Origin: Gonapodya sp. JEL0774
Taxonomy: Eukaryota > Monoblepharomycota > Monoblepharidomycetes > Monoblepharidales > Gonapodyaceae
Assembly (NCBI GenBank): GCA_027604505.1
Contig: JADIIX010000005.1
Coordinates: 248,001-312,000, forward strand
Direction: 5' to 3'
Length of the DNA: 64,000 bases
The notes beneath the pieces were generated by a model. It saw nothing but the letters and a program-made list of their open reading frames with translations. It searched no databases and had not been told where the DNA came from. The position numbers and the translations under genes are program-made. This document shows, one piece after another, positions 25,229 through 36,099 of this stretch; the first letter of the stretch is position 1, and each line of letters opens with the position of its first letter.

Positions 25229-26125
25229 ATGATCGAGGTCATCTGCAATGACCGACTGGTATGTCTCTGATGATTAATCGCAGAGAGAAGCCGCATGTCT
25301 GGAGCTTGCTTGCCCCTCTACCACTCGCCCCTCCCAAAATTTGCACAACTCTCTCGCGAACAACGGCACTCCGCAACACAAAATCCCGACTTTAGGGGAA
25401 AAAGGTCCGGGTAAAATGCAACCCTGGTAAGTGGCTCTTCGCGACAGCCTCCAAGTGAAGGCTGCATTGCTACTCCTGTAGTGAACACCAACTCACTAGT
25501 GAGATTCTCACAGACGACACGGTCGGTGACCTTAAAAAGCTAATAGCGGCGCAGGTTCGTGTTTTTTATTGGAACAAATCTGAGACTTGACTGTCAACTG
25601 TGTCTAACACTGACTATATTCTTTCATCGCTTGTCACCAATTCACATCCTCTATCGGCCGTTGCTGCCCCAAAATGCATCTAAATTGTCTTTCTATGAAT
25701 GAATCATTCCCATGGATGGCCGACCTCGACACTGCGCACCTTCTCGCGAAATCACTTCATCACCGGTGCGTATTGTGATGACTGCTAACCCCGCCTCCCT
25801 CCCTCATCCTCACTGCAACTACCCTCTATCATCCACATTCTTGTGGCTGTGCCCATTCATTGGACTACGTGGTTCCAGACCGGCACAAAACCAGAAAAGA
25901 TCGTTTTGAAGAAATGGTACAATGTATACAAGGTGTGTCCTGTTTCGCGGTGCGCGAAATGAGCATTTTCTTACGTTTTAGGTTTAGGATCACATCACAC
26001 TTGCTGACTATGAAATTCATGATGGTGCGTGATTTTGAAACGGGTTGTGCTACTATGCAGAGCTCATCAATGGTCACTGTCCTCTTGTTTTTGCAGGAAT
26101 GAATCTGGAGCTTTACTATCGATAA
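25229..26125 (+). CDS. UBL5: Ubiquitin-like modifier UBL5/Hub1
   Basis: This is a 73-residue ubiquitin-like protein that binds spliceosome proteins non-covalently and ends in YYR, without the GG tail of conjugated ubiquitins. Six exons can be placed exactly: 25229-25258 (MIEVICNDRL), 25396-25426 (GKKVRVKCNP), 25514-25554 (DTVGDLKKLIAAQ), 25879-25932 (TGTKPEKIVLKKWYNVYK), 25988-26024 (DHITLADYEIHD) and 26097-26125 (MNLELYYR and stop). All five introns are GT-AG, and the coding length is 222 bases. The result is nearly the same as animal UBL5 along its whole length. The gene is easily missed because no exon exceeds 54 bases. Confidence 0.96.
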
Positions 26126-26271
26126 GACTTCGAAGCGTTTGACTCGCTATTATGTAAATAGAGATCGGGAGAGTGTCGAAGAATAAACATTTGCTTTGGT
26201 CGGGTTGACACCACATACATGGATGGAGAGTTGCCTTCCTCAAGTTTGATTCAACACCGTGTCACGCAAAT

Positions 26272-28490
26272 ATGGCAAGTACATTGGGGGACTGGGACAG
26301 ATCTGTCTGTTTCTAGTACTCTCGTTGCCTCTCGGAATGCAAGCTCCTGTCCTAAGCGCAAGAAATTAGGCTGACGCTTATCTTTATCCTGGCCAAACCA
26401 TCTCAGTCACTCGCTCCGGTTCAGATTTTTCAGGTACGTTTTCCTATCTTCTCAATATTTCATAGCTTGCTGGTATGAGAATGAGTGCTAACACTTCTAT
26501 TCATACCAGGATCAAGCAACGGAAGAACGGGCAGAGAACGCCCGCCTTGTGGGTGTCTCCATCCCACCATCTAGAGATTGCGAAACTGACTCAATTAAAT
26601 GCTTCTTAACAGTCGTCATTCGTTGGCGCAATTGCTGTTGGAGACCTCGTTAAAACGACACTTGGACCGAAGGGAATGGTGGGAGCATATGTGAATATAT
26701 TCCTTGGAATCCCTTTCAATTCAATCTTTTCGGTTGGCTACTTCGTCTCAGGACAAGATTTTACAGTCCAGCACGGGGGATATTGTTGTGACGAATGATG
26801 GTGCGACAATTCTGAAATCCATCGCGTTGGACAACCCAGCGGCCAAGGTCTTGGTAAACATTTCCAAAGTACAAGATGACGAAGTTGGAGATGGGACTAC
26901 TTCTGTCTGCGTTCTGGCGTCGGAGCTTTTGAAAGAGGCAGAGAAACTTGTCAACGCCAAGATTCACCCACAGACGATAATTGAAGGATACAGGCTTGCT
27001 TCGGATGCAGCGAGGAAGGCACTTGAGAGAAGTGCTGTGGACAATAGGTAAGTTGTGGCCGGGTTCTCAAAAGCGTTTGTACCTTCAACGATTCCCATCA
27101 CAGCACAAATGCAGAGCAGTTCCGGCGGGATTTGGTCAATATCGCCAACACAACTCTATCATCGAAAGTTCTTTCTGCAGACAAGGAGCACTTCTCCGAG
27201 CTGGCTGTTAGCGCTGTTCTGCGGCTAAAGGGGTCCACGAATCTCGAGCACATTCAAATTATTAAGAAAGCAGGTGGACGTTTGTCTGACTCCTACCTAG
27301 ATGAAGGGTTCATTTTAGACAAGAGAATCGGAGTAAATCAACCCAAGCGAATGGAGAATGCTCGGATTCTTATTGCCAATACCCGTGAGTAACTGCGTCG
27401 GGATGATTGTGGTGTCCCGTAATTAAAGTCCCCATTGTCACAGCTATGGACACTGATAAGATCAAGATTTTCGGTGCTCGCGTTAAAGTTGACGCGACTG
27501 GCAAGCTTGCAGAGCTCGAACGTGCCGAACGGGTGGGTTGCCGGTACCAAATGTTCCTGTAACCACCTCCTCACTTGATTCATTTTTAGGACAAAATGAA
27601 AGCCAAGGTTGAAAAGATTAAAGCGCACGGTATCAATTGCTTTGTAAACCGGCAACTTATCTACAACTGGCCTGAACAATTATTTGCCGACGGAGGTGTT
27701 ATGGCAATTGAGCACGCCGACTTTGAAGGCGTGGAAAGACTGGCACTTGTAACTGGTGGTGAGATTGCCTCCACGTTTGACCACCCAGACTTGGTCAAAC
27801 TTGGGCGATGCGAACTTATCGAGGAGATTATGATTGGCGAGGACAAGCTAATCAAGTTCTCGGGATGCGCAGCCGGCGAAGCATGTACTATTGTTCTCAG
27901 AGGTGCCACCGGCCAAATGCTTGATGAGGCAGAGAGGTCTCTCCACGATGCACTCTCTGTGCTCACGCAAACGGTGAAGGAAACTCGCACTGTGCTTGGA
28001 GGTGGATGCGCAGAGACCCTCATGGCCAAGGCCGTCGATGAGCTCGCTGCCACTACCCCAGGGAAACAGGCAATGGCTGTGGAGGCATTTGCGCGTGCCC
28101 TTCGGATGGTGAGGAATCGTTTTACCGGATTAGAAGGAGGAGCACTAAGCGCGAACTGCACCAAGCAGATTCCCACCATTCTTGCCGACAACGGCGGCTA
28201 CGATAGCTCTGACCTCGTTTCGCGGCTCCGAGCAGCACATTACGAAGGGAAATCCACCTACGGGCTCGGTGAGTTGATATAGTTAATATCGTAAGTTGAA
28301 GTGACTGAATGTCAGATCTGCTTCACCAGACATGTATCATGGAACAATCGCAGATATGCGGAGCTTAGGGGTCACAGAATCCTTCAAACTCAAGAAGCAG
28401 GTTCTAATGTCTGCTTCGGAAGCGGCTGAGCTAATTTTACGAGTGGATGACATCATCAGGGCTGCTCCAAGAAAGCGTGAAGCAATGTAG
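26272..28490 (+). CDS. CCT2: T-complex chaperonin subunit beta
   Basis: This is the beta subunit of the cytosolic CCT/TRiC chaperonin ring that folds actin, tubulin and WD40 proteins. Characteristic parts are [36 protein letters not shown] (ATP site), [109 protein letters not shown] and the C-terminal [31 protein letters not shown] and the FINRQLIY-like segment identify it as beta rather than another CCT subunit. The start codon is probably the ATG at 26272, followed directly by a GC-AG intron (gcaagt at the donor, ctcag at 26406), giving [10 protein letters not shown]. This first splice is inferred. Confidence 0.95.
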
Positions 28491-28644
28491 AAGCGATGTA
28501 AAATAATTTGACTGACAACCAGAAGAAACATATATTTGCACGAAACTGTCACAATAGCTACAGAAGGGAGTCCATTTTGGTGAAAACGTTCTGCTTGGTG
28601 GAATGGGAGCGACTAATTAGATTGAGGGGACTATATCGTCCGGT

Positions 28645-29766
28645 TCAAACACTTACCAATACTCCCGCCATCACCTCCGTAACACCAGCAGCTTTGCTCT
28701 TTTCCGTCCATTGCGAGTGTTCCTGCAGCATTTCATCCACTTTTGCGAACGCTGCTTCGCGCTGAGTATGGCTCAGGTTGATGAGAGCATTTTCTACTAC
28801 ATTAGCGGCGTACGCCGAGCACACCATCCCAATCGTCCGTCGGTCAGGGTTCGCTATGCGTCCAAGGAGTGTGTCAACTACGCGCCGAAGGAGAGCCTCC
28901 TTCGTGGCAGAGTCGGTGAGCGGGTGAGTGGCCATGTCGAATACTACGAAGTTTCGCTTCTCGGTTCGCAAAACTCCCTTGTCAACGAGACCTTTGGCAA
29001 TACGCTCCCGGACCTGTTTCAGTTGGTAGCCAATCTTCATGAGGTTCCAAGTCTCCCCTTTCGGAATACCGTAATTCATGTCGATGATTTGGAAAAGTAT
29101 GAAGAGAGCATTCTCCGTACGAGATAAAACATGGTCTGGGAGTTCAAGCTTACCACTCAGCAAGTCAATCCAGCTCCCAACGCTTTGAGATTCCAATTTA
29201 ATGTATTTCAACGCTTCGTCAAGGAGCACTTCCCCGGTCGGTGTTTCGTTAACAACCTCAACAAGGCGCTCCGAAAGAGGCCTGCGTCTGGACTCCTTGG
29301 TAATAGAAATACGATTGCGGAGTGATAATTCTATGAGGATGGCGCCGCGGAGAACATATGAGATATTGTCGTTCCAGAACGAGAGGTAACCCTGAAAACC
29401 GTGAGAAATACCAGTTATACACATCTCAAGAAGTGTTTTGTTCGTGTAATGGGTTTGAATGATTATTACCTGTTCGTCTTTGATGCCCAGCAGCAGGATT
29501 TCTTCCAAGATGGTAAGCCTCGAGCCTCTATCCTCTCCTCCATCTTTCTTAGCGTCATCGTCAAGCTCGTCTCCAAAGCGCTCTTTTGGATCCACAGCAA
29601 TGACTCTCCCATCCGCTGTCTTCTTGGTGACTGGGGGATCGTTGCGACTACTCAAGTTGCTGGATCCATCCGTCGTCTTCACGTCGCCATTATCAGCTCC
29701 CCAATCCCAATCCTCGTCATCTCTGGAATCGTTCCCGGGCCGTCGCCGCTGGGTCAGTCCCGACAT
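28645..29766 (-). CDS. VPS74: GOLPH3/Vps74 Golgi PI4P-binding protein
   Basis: This is a GPP34-domain protein that binds phosphatidylinositol-4-phosphate on Golgi membranes and retains glycosyltransferases. The N terminus (MSGLTQRRRPGND, then a run of acidic residues and Trp) matches the disordered lead of the family. The domain follows: LTILEEILLLGIKDEQ-GYLSF, WNDNISYVLRGAILIELSLR, RRRPLSERLVEVVNETPTGEV, LLSGKLELPD, VRERIAKGLVDKGVLRTEKR and FVVFDMATHPL. A 78-base intron (29392-29469, gtaata at the donor, tttcag at the acceptor) interrupts KDEQ/GYLS. It is in frame and stop-free. The stop used is at 28645; an alternative donor (gtaagt) lies nine bases before it. The gene is convergent with CCT2 and divergent from alpha-SNAP. 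Confidence 0.94.
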   Translation of the reverse strand: MSGLTQRRRPGNDSRDDEDWDWGADNGDVKTTDGSSNLSSRNDPPVTKKTADGRVIAVDPKERFGDELDDDAKKDGGEDRGSRLTILEEILLLGIKDEQVIIIQTHYTNKTLLEMCITGISHGFQGYLSFWNDNISYVLRGAILIELSLRNRISITKESRRRPLSERLVEVVNETPTGEVLLDEALKYIKLESQSVGSWIDLLSGKLELPDHVLSRTENALFILFQIIDMNYGIPKGETWNLMKIGYQLKQVRERIAKGLVDKGVLRTEKRNFVVFDMATHPLTDSATKEALLRRVVDTLLGRIANPDRRTIGMVCSAYAANVVENALINLSHTQREAAFAKVDEMLQEHSQWTEKSKAAGVTEVMAGVLVSV

Positions 29767-29862
29767 TTCGGTGGAATGCAAGTGGCGATCATACGGCACC
29801 ATATACCAAATTTTACGTTCCTCGCCGCGGCCAGCTCTGAACCCAAATCTCCAAACCCCCAA

Positions 29863-31081
29863 ATGCCACCCGAGAGTGAGGCATTCGCTCTGATTCAAGA
29901 AGCAGAGAAGAAAGCTGCTCACAAGAGCTGGTTTGGGGGCAATAAGTTGGATGAAGCTGCAGAGCTCTTTTCACGAGCTGCCAACAAGTTTCAGCTACTC
30001 AAGAATTGTGGGTGTTGAATCCCTCATTGTCCCTGGTAGAATTGTCGGATTGCGTCAACGCTGTGTTCTCATGATAGCCCCAACTTAATCCTAGGGAAAG
30101 ATGCTGGAGACGCCTTTATTCGCGCTTCCGAGATTCAGCTGCGCATGCAGGAGCCGGACGAAGCAGCTGGATCATTCGTTAATGCTTCGAAAGCGTATAA
30201 GAAAGTTAATCCCCATGGTGTGGTGGCATCTTTTCATCCATTCTTCTTGCCTCGATGACTCAACCTTCGGTTGGTGTTCTCTGGTGACAGATTCTGTTCA
30301 TGCACTAGAACAGGCTGTCGCGATATACACGGATCGCGGCAGATTTCATATTGCTGCTCAGCATCAAAAAACTATCGCTGAAATTTACGAGAATGATATC
30401 CAGGACTATCAAAAGACCCTGGCTGCTTACCAGACGGCCGCGGACTGGTATCAGAGCGAGGAATCCAATGCGTGAGCAGCGCACCTATCTTGTGTTATCC
30501 TGAAAACGATTCATTTTGATTGAACTGACTTGCCTAGCCTCGCGAATAACTGTCTCCTCAAAGTTGGCACGTACGCAGCGCAGCTGGAGCAGTATGATTT
30601 GGCTGTCGAGAAGTTTGAGTATGTCGCCGCTGCCTCCGTAGACAACAACCTCACCAAGTGGTCGGTTCGAGAACATTTGTTGAAGGCAGGACTTTGCCAT
30701 TTAGCTTCGGGCGTGAGCTTCTTTTGTGAAGGAGCCCCGAACCAATTGTCATTCTTCTGACATCTTTCGAAAATGACAGGACATTGTGGCAACGAAGCGG
30801 GCGGTTGAGAATTACCAAACCATGGATGTCACCTTCGCGTCAACTCGGGAGTTCACCTTCCTTAAGGTGTGTTATGCTGCTCGATCAGCATCAGACCGTG
30901 AATGATCTTACCGTACATTTGTGGATCGCAGGACCTCATTGATGCCGTGGAAGCTGGAGATGAACAACTCTTCACGGACACAGTGTTTGAGTTCGACCGA
31001 ATGACAAAGCTTGACGCTTGGAAGACCACTCTTTTGCTGCGAGCTAAGAAATCTCTGGGTGAGCCAGAGTCGATTACATAA
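29863..31081 (+). CDS. SEC17: Alpha-SNAP (Sec17)
   Basis: This is the adaptor that recruits the NSF/Sec18 ATPase to SNARE complexes for disassembly after membrane fusion. It reads MPPESEAFALIQEAEKKAAH, KSWFGGNKLDEAAELFSRAA, FIRASEIQLRMQEPDEAAGS, the TPR-like helices (SVHALEQAVAIYTDRGRFHI, AAQHQKTIAEIYENDIQDY), YDLAVEKFEYVAAASVDNN and the NSF-binding C terminus with KLDAWKTTLLLRAKKSL. The start at 29863 matches the family's usual start. There are about six short introns. Only 96 bases separate its ATG from that of VPS74 on the other strand, so the two Golgi-traffic genes probably share a promoter. Confidence 0.95.
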
Positions 31082-31276
31082 GTCTAGAGTGGATGGGGGT
31101 AGAATCACGAATGAATGGCCAGCACGAAGTGTCATGAGGAGGAATGCACATCAAATATCATTGATTGAATTATCTGACAATAAATAATAAGTCCATCTTC
31201 TGTAGGTGCTGCGGTTCTTCATTCCACTACTAACTGGTGGAAACTGTTTGAGAGGAAGAGACAGTAGTCCCAATCG

Positions 31277-34200
31277 ATGGAGAAATCAACTCCACGCGGT
31301 CGACCTGGGCGCCCGCCAAAGCGCTCCAAAGAGTCCAAGAAACGGAAGCGTTCTCCTGGAAAGAAGAGATCCGAGCGAGGCGACGTCCGGAGTTCCACCA
31401 TTCATGACAAGCCCCGCGAGGAGGAGAGCTATACCACCTATTTTCCAGACCTAGACGTCTCTTTACGCCTCAAAGTACTCCGAATCAATGCTCCATTGGA
31501 CCTTCCTATCATCACGCAGCCTTCAAATGGGTCCGGGCCTACCGACTCTGATTCTAAGCAGGACACAAATGTGAAGCCCCTGGCAGTGGCGTCGGATGAT
31601 CGCAAGGATGTCTTAATGACAGAGAAGACGGTAGAGCATGGTCACCGCCCGCAACGGAGCTGGCATGCTGATCGTACCGGAGAGCGATTGAACGCCACTA
31701 TGCAGAGCAAAGCGGATAAGCCGGGTAGAGAAATTGAATACGTGGATATGGACTTTCATATCTTGAGTGATGGTCTTGCTTCTTCGAATCTCCACTATGA
31801 TGACGTTTCTCCCCCCGGAGTAAATGGACTATACGAGGTTTCAATCCCCACTTCACATGGAGAAAACATGGTCGCAGAGAGAAGTCACAGTAACCAGAAT
31901 GGCCAAATATGTTCCACTGAGCGTTTGAGGAGTCCAGTACCTTTACAGGTGACCGCTCATGAGCCCTTGTGGACAAGTGATGGCGTAGAGGCAACCGAGG
32001 CTGAAGCCAACATAACCGCCGCAGATGATGAACTTGCACAAGAAACTGAATCTACGAGCCAGCGCTCGCAGACACCAAAGGATGAGCTCGTGCACGGCGG
32101 TTGCCCCACCAGTGCATTGAGCCTTGCTTCTTTAGATTCGGATGAAGATATTTTGATCCCGGGGGCTCGAAGACGCCAGCAAAAGATCAAACAAAGGCGA
32201 TTGGAACCTAGAAAAGAGTCTTTGGATGATGAATTTTCGACAGCAGACGAGTCTGAAGACTTCACTGAAACAGCGGTCAAAACGAGCGAGCTGTTCCGGA
32301 AGCTCGTGGTGCAGAAGACGAGGGTTATGCCAGCTGAAGCACCTGCATTAAAAGATAGTACGACAATCGAGGTCACTGAAGAAGCTGTTTCTTCCCGACT
32401 CTCAGAAGAATCCAGCGATAATTTGAAAGAGGTTGATCATAAAATCATTGTGGGATACGATCTTCCACCACTCCTAGATGACGTCACCCTTGCCCGACTC
32501 AAGAAACTGCCGCGCCCAAGCTTTCGGAAGTGTTCCTTCGAACCTCATGCACTGGGGGACGAACACACCGAAGACCGGCACTTCGACCGTTTCTCCGAGG
32601 CGTATATTCGTTATGTTGGTGAGTTATTTTTGATGACTGCTGGCTAAGCGCAGCTGACTCACATTATTATCGCAGAACCGACTGAGGCCGAACTCTATGA
32701 TCGAATCGAATATGACCTAGATGAACAAGGTGAGCCCATCTTGAGCATTTTATTTTGTAGGCGTTAATGTGATGTGTCACATCCTTCTAGACAAGGCTTG
32801 GCTCACAATCGTGAACAACGAACGTCGCACGCTGGGAGAACCCGAAGTGCCCGAATCTGTGCTTGAATTTGTTATCGATCAATACGAAAAAGAATGGTTT
32901 GATCTTACCCGAGACCTTCCTAAACGCGATCAAGGGTTATTTCCAGATGATATGGTTTGCGCAATATGCGATGATGGCGAGGCAGAAAACGCCAACGCAA
33001 TAGTGTTCTGCGATGGCTGCAATTTAGGGGTTCATCAAGGTTCGCATCTGTGATTTCTGGAGGTCCGGTTTTCGACAAGTCTAATCCTTTCGGTAGATTG
33101 TTACGGCGTACCCTTTATCCCCGAAGGACAATGGCTTTGTCGCAAGTGCATGCTGAGTCCGGAGAAGGCTGTCGTGAGTTTGAGATGCTGGGCTTATCAA
33201 CGGCCGCGACTTTGCCGACAGTATTTTTGCAGGCCTGCATTTTTTGCCCAAATGATGGAGGCGCTTTCAAGCAGACAAATACCAATCGATGGGGTCATCT
33301 TCTTTGTGCCATGTGGATTCCTGAAGTTGGCATTGCGAACCCTGTAACAATGGAGCCCATTGACAACATTGAGCAAATTCCGAAAAGTCGCTGGAAATTG
33401 GTGATTAATCTTCCCATTTGACACAAGAATTCTTTGCAATTTACTCGCATTTCTCAATAGAATTGCTACATCTGCAAGCAGAAGGACGGTTGCTGCATCC
33501 AATGTGCCCATCGCAACTGCTACCTGGCCTTCCACGTTACCTGCGCTAGGAGGGCGAAGCTATTTATGAAGATGAAGGCGCGAGATGGCGAAGAAAATGA
33601 TAAAATGCTGAAATCGTATTGCGACAAGCATGCACCGGTTTGTAAGGTCACCTATGGGGCAATGGGCTTCTCCTAACCATCCCTCTTCTGATGCAGGATG
33701 AATGGCAGGTTCAACACGACATGGAGCGTAAAATTGAAGCCATTCGCAGCGAGCAAGCTGGGCGGAAGCGAAAGCGGGACGAGCGCGAATGGGTTACTGA
33801 TGATCCGAGGACTGCTACCACTCACACAGACGATATTGATGAGACAGGAGATCTTCGAGTTGCGGATCGTAGGAAGAAGGCAAATTCGTCTTCCAGACCA
33901 AATTCGAGCATTCTGAGGAAGATCAACCCCGAAAACGAGCCTGTCCGTTGGAATGAAGCGGGAAGCGGACCCTGTATCATCCCCCAGTATATCCTGACCA
34001 AAGTTTTCAATGGAATGCAAAACCACCAAATTCGACGAAAGCAGCAATTTCTCATGTCGGCGGCCAAGTACTGGGCACTGAAACGGGAAGCTCGCCGCGG
34101 CGCACCATTGTTGAAGCGACTGCATTTGGAGGTAAGCTCAGTTTATCCACCTTCCATTCACCTTCCATATAAAGTCGCCGCATTCATGTGCGCCGTTTTA

Positions 34201-35939
34201 ATTCGTTCTGCAGCCTTGGACTACAAGTACCCCGATTTCAAAAGATGAAGGTGACGATTCTCTTCGCCGGGTCGAAGTGATTATAAATTTTTATTACCAT
34301 GAATGAAGGAGACGTTATTGAGCTCTATTCACGGTCGTTAGGTTCTTTGGCAATTGCGACAGGATTTGGAGAAAGTTCGGATGCTGGTGGAACTGGTTCG
34401 CAAGCGTGAAAGGGCAAAATTGAAGATTTCTCAAATACAAGCCGAGTATTTGGAGCAAATAATGTTTCCTCTCACAAGTCTCATGAGCGCATGCCATACG
34501 GATATTCTCAAGTGTGTATCCTGATTGTTTATTTTGCTGTTCCCCACCTGAGTTGCTGTGACTGATCCTCGTTTGAATGTTAACAGGCTCGACAAGCAAG
34601 AGTATTTCTCCCATCCCGTATCTGTGTTCGACGTTCCAGACTACCTTGACGTTATTTCCCAACCGATGGATCTCGGGACCATCGCCGAAAAGCTACGAAA
34701 GAGGGAATATCTGACGATCGAGGAGTATGAAGTATGTTCATGTACTGCGGTTTTTGATTTTGGGAAAGCGGCTTCTTATGTTCCCAAAATTTGTTCCAAT
34801 CCAAGGCCGACCTGCAATTGGTGTGGGACAATGCGATTACGTACAACGCCCGTGGTACACCCTGGTTTCGTGCTGCTGAGAAGATTCGAAACAGCAGCAA
34901 ACACCTAATAGCAAACTTGCGATTAATAGTTGCGAATCTCGGCCTGGACCCAAATTTGGGCGGGGCATTGAGTGTTGAACCGGTGCATGGGCTTTTCGAG
35001 TTCGAGTACACGCAGGAGGAAGATCTGGAACTTTCTCTGATGGTCCCACCCACTGCGCAACCTTCTACTGAACTACAGGATCCTTCCGAGGGAGGAACCG
35101 GGGCTCAAGTCGAGGAGATTGATCATGGGCAAGCACTTAGTAATCATGGTTCGACAACAGTGCCTACGATGTCAATGTCGAGAGGGACTGAGAAAAGAGG
35201 GTTTGGTACTCACGAAGGAAGATCTGAATCGCCGCCTGCAAAGCGACGAAAATTATTGGTTGATAATGGCTCAGTTACCGGGCCTTCTGCGTCTAATCTT
35301 CGACGTCGATCGAGAAAGGCAATGGTACCTGATAATCCGCTGAACACGCTTACTCCCAAATCGCTCGACGCCATTCTTTCTGTGAATGAGCGACAGAGCG
35401 AAGAACGTCACTCGGTTAAGTCGGTTCACCTGACACGTCGTCAAGATGACAAGCATGGTAAGAAGGAGCAGAAGAAGCTCACTGCGAAGCATCACAGAAC
35501 GCTGGAGCATCCGGTATCGATTCCGACGACTTTGGCCGTCTCCTCAACAAACTTTGATCGTGAGTAATTTGGAGAGCGTGCTCGATTGTTTATCTACACA
35601 CATAAACCCTTTTCCTGCCATATTTGCGCGTCAGCTGCTGCCCCGGCTTCTCTCGTCGATGGAAACACAACTTCAAAGCCTTTTTTCCAGTATTCATCTC
35701 CCCCCAGCCGAAAGGCAGCCAACAATGCCCTTTCTAAGTTGAATTCTGCTTTCTCAACCTCGAAAGTGAAATCGTCACCCCCCAAAGAAAGAGGCAACCA
35801 CCATCAGGATTATTCCGCTACGAAGGGATCCAAGGGAAAGCGCACCGCATTCGGTCAGCCTATTCCTTCGTTCACAGCCTTGGACTTTGATGCCAACCCA
35901 CAACTACTTCAGATTCTGATTCAGAAACGCCGAAGATGA
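31277..35939 (+). CDS. BRPF/Nto1-like PHD-bromodomain protein
   Basis: This is a scaffold subunit of a MYST/NuA3-type histone acetyltransferase complex. In order it contains an N-terminal AT-hook ([10 protein letters not shown], residues 7-16), a long acidic Ser-rich linker, an enhancer-of-polycomb-like segment ([32 protein letters not shown]), PHD finger 1 ([29 protein letters not shown]), the zinc knuckle with extended PHD ([59 protein letters not shown]) and a bromodomain near 34590-34920 ([49 protein letters not shown]). The C-terminal tail is basic and ends in QKRRR. I find no PWWP domain, unlike animal BRPF1-3. Yeast Nto1 lacks the bromodomain. There are about ten introns. Confidence 0.9.
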
Positions 35940-36099
35940 GGTATGATCTGAGTTGAATGGCTTCAAGAATGATATTCTGACTAAACACGCAATACAAGAC
36001 ATTCTGGTTCTATTCACACCCCGTCCGCAATTTTCTTGATGCCCAGTTTTGCCTGCTTCCGCGCTTCGCGCCGTTCAGCGACGCGCTAGCAGTCGTATA

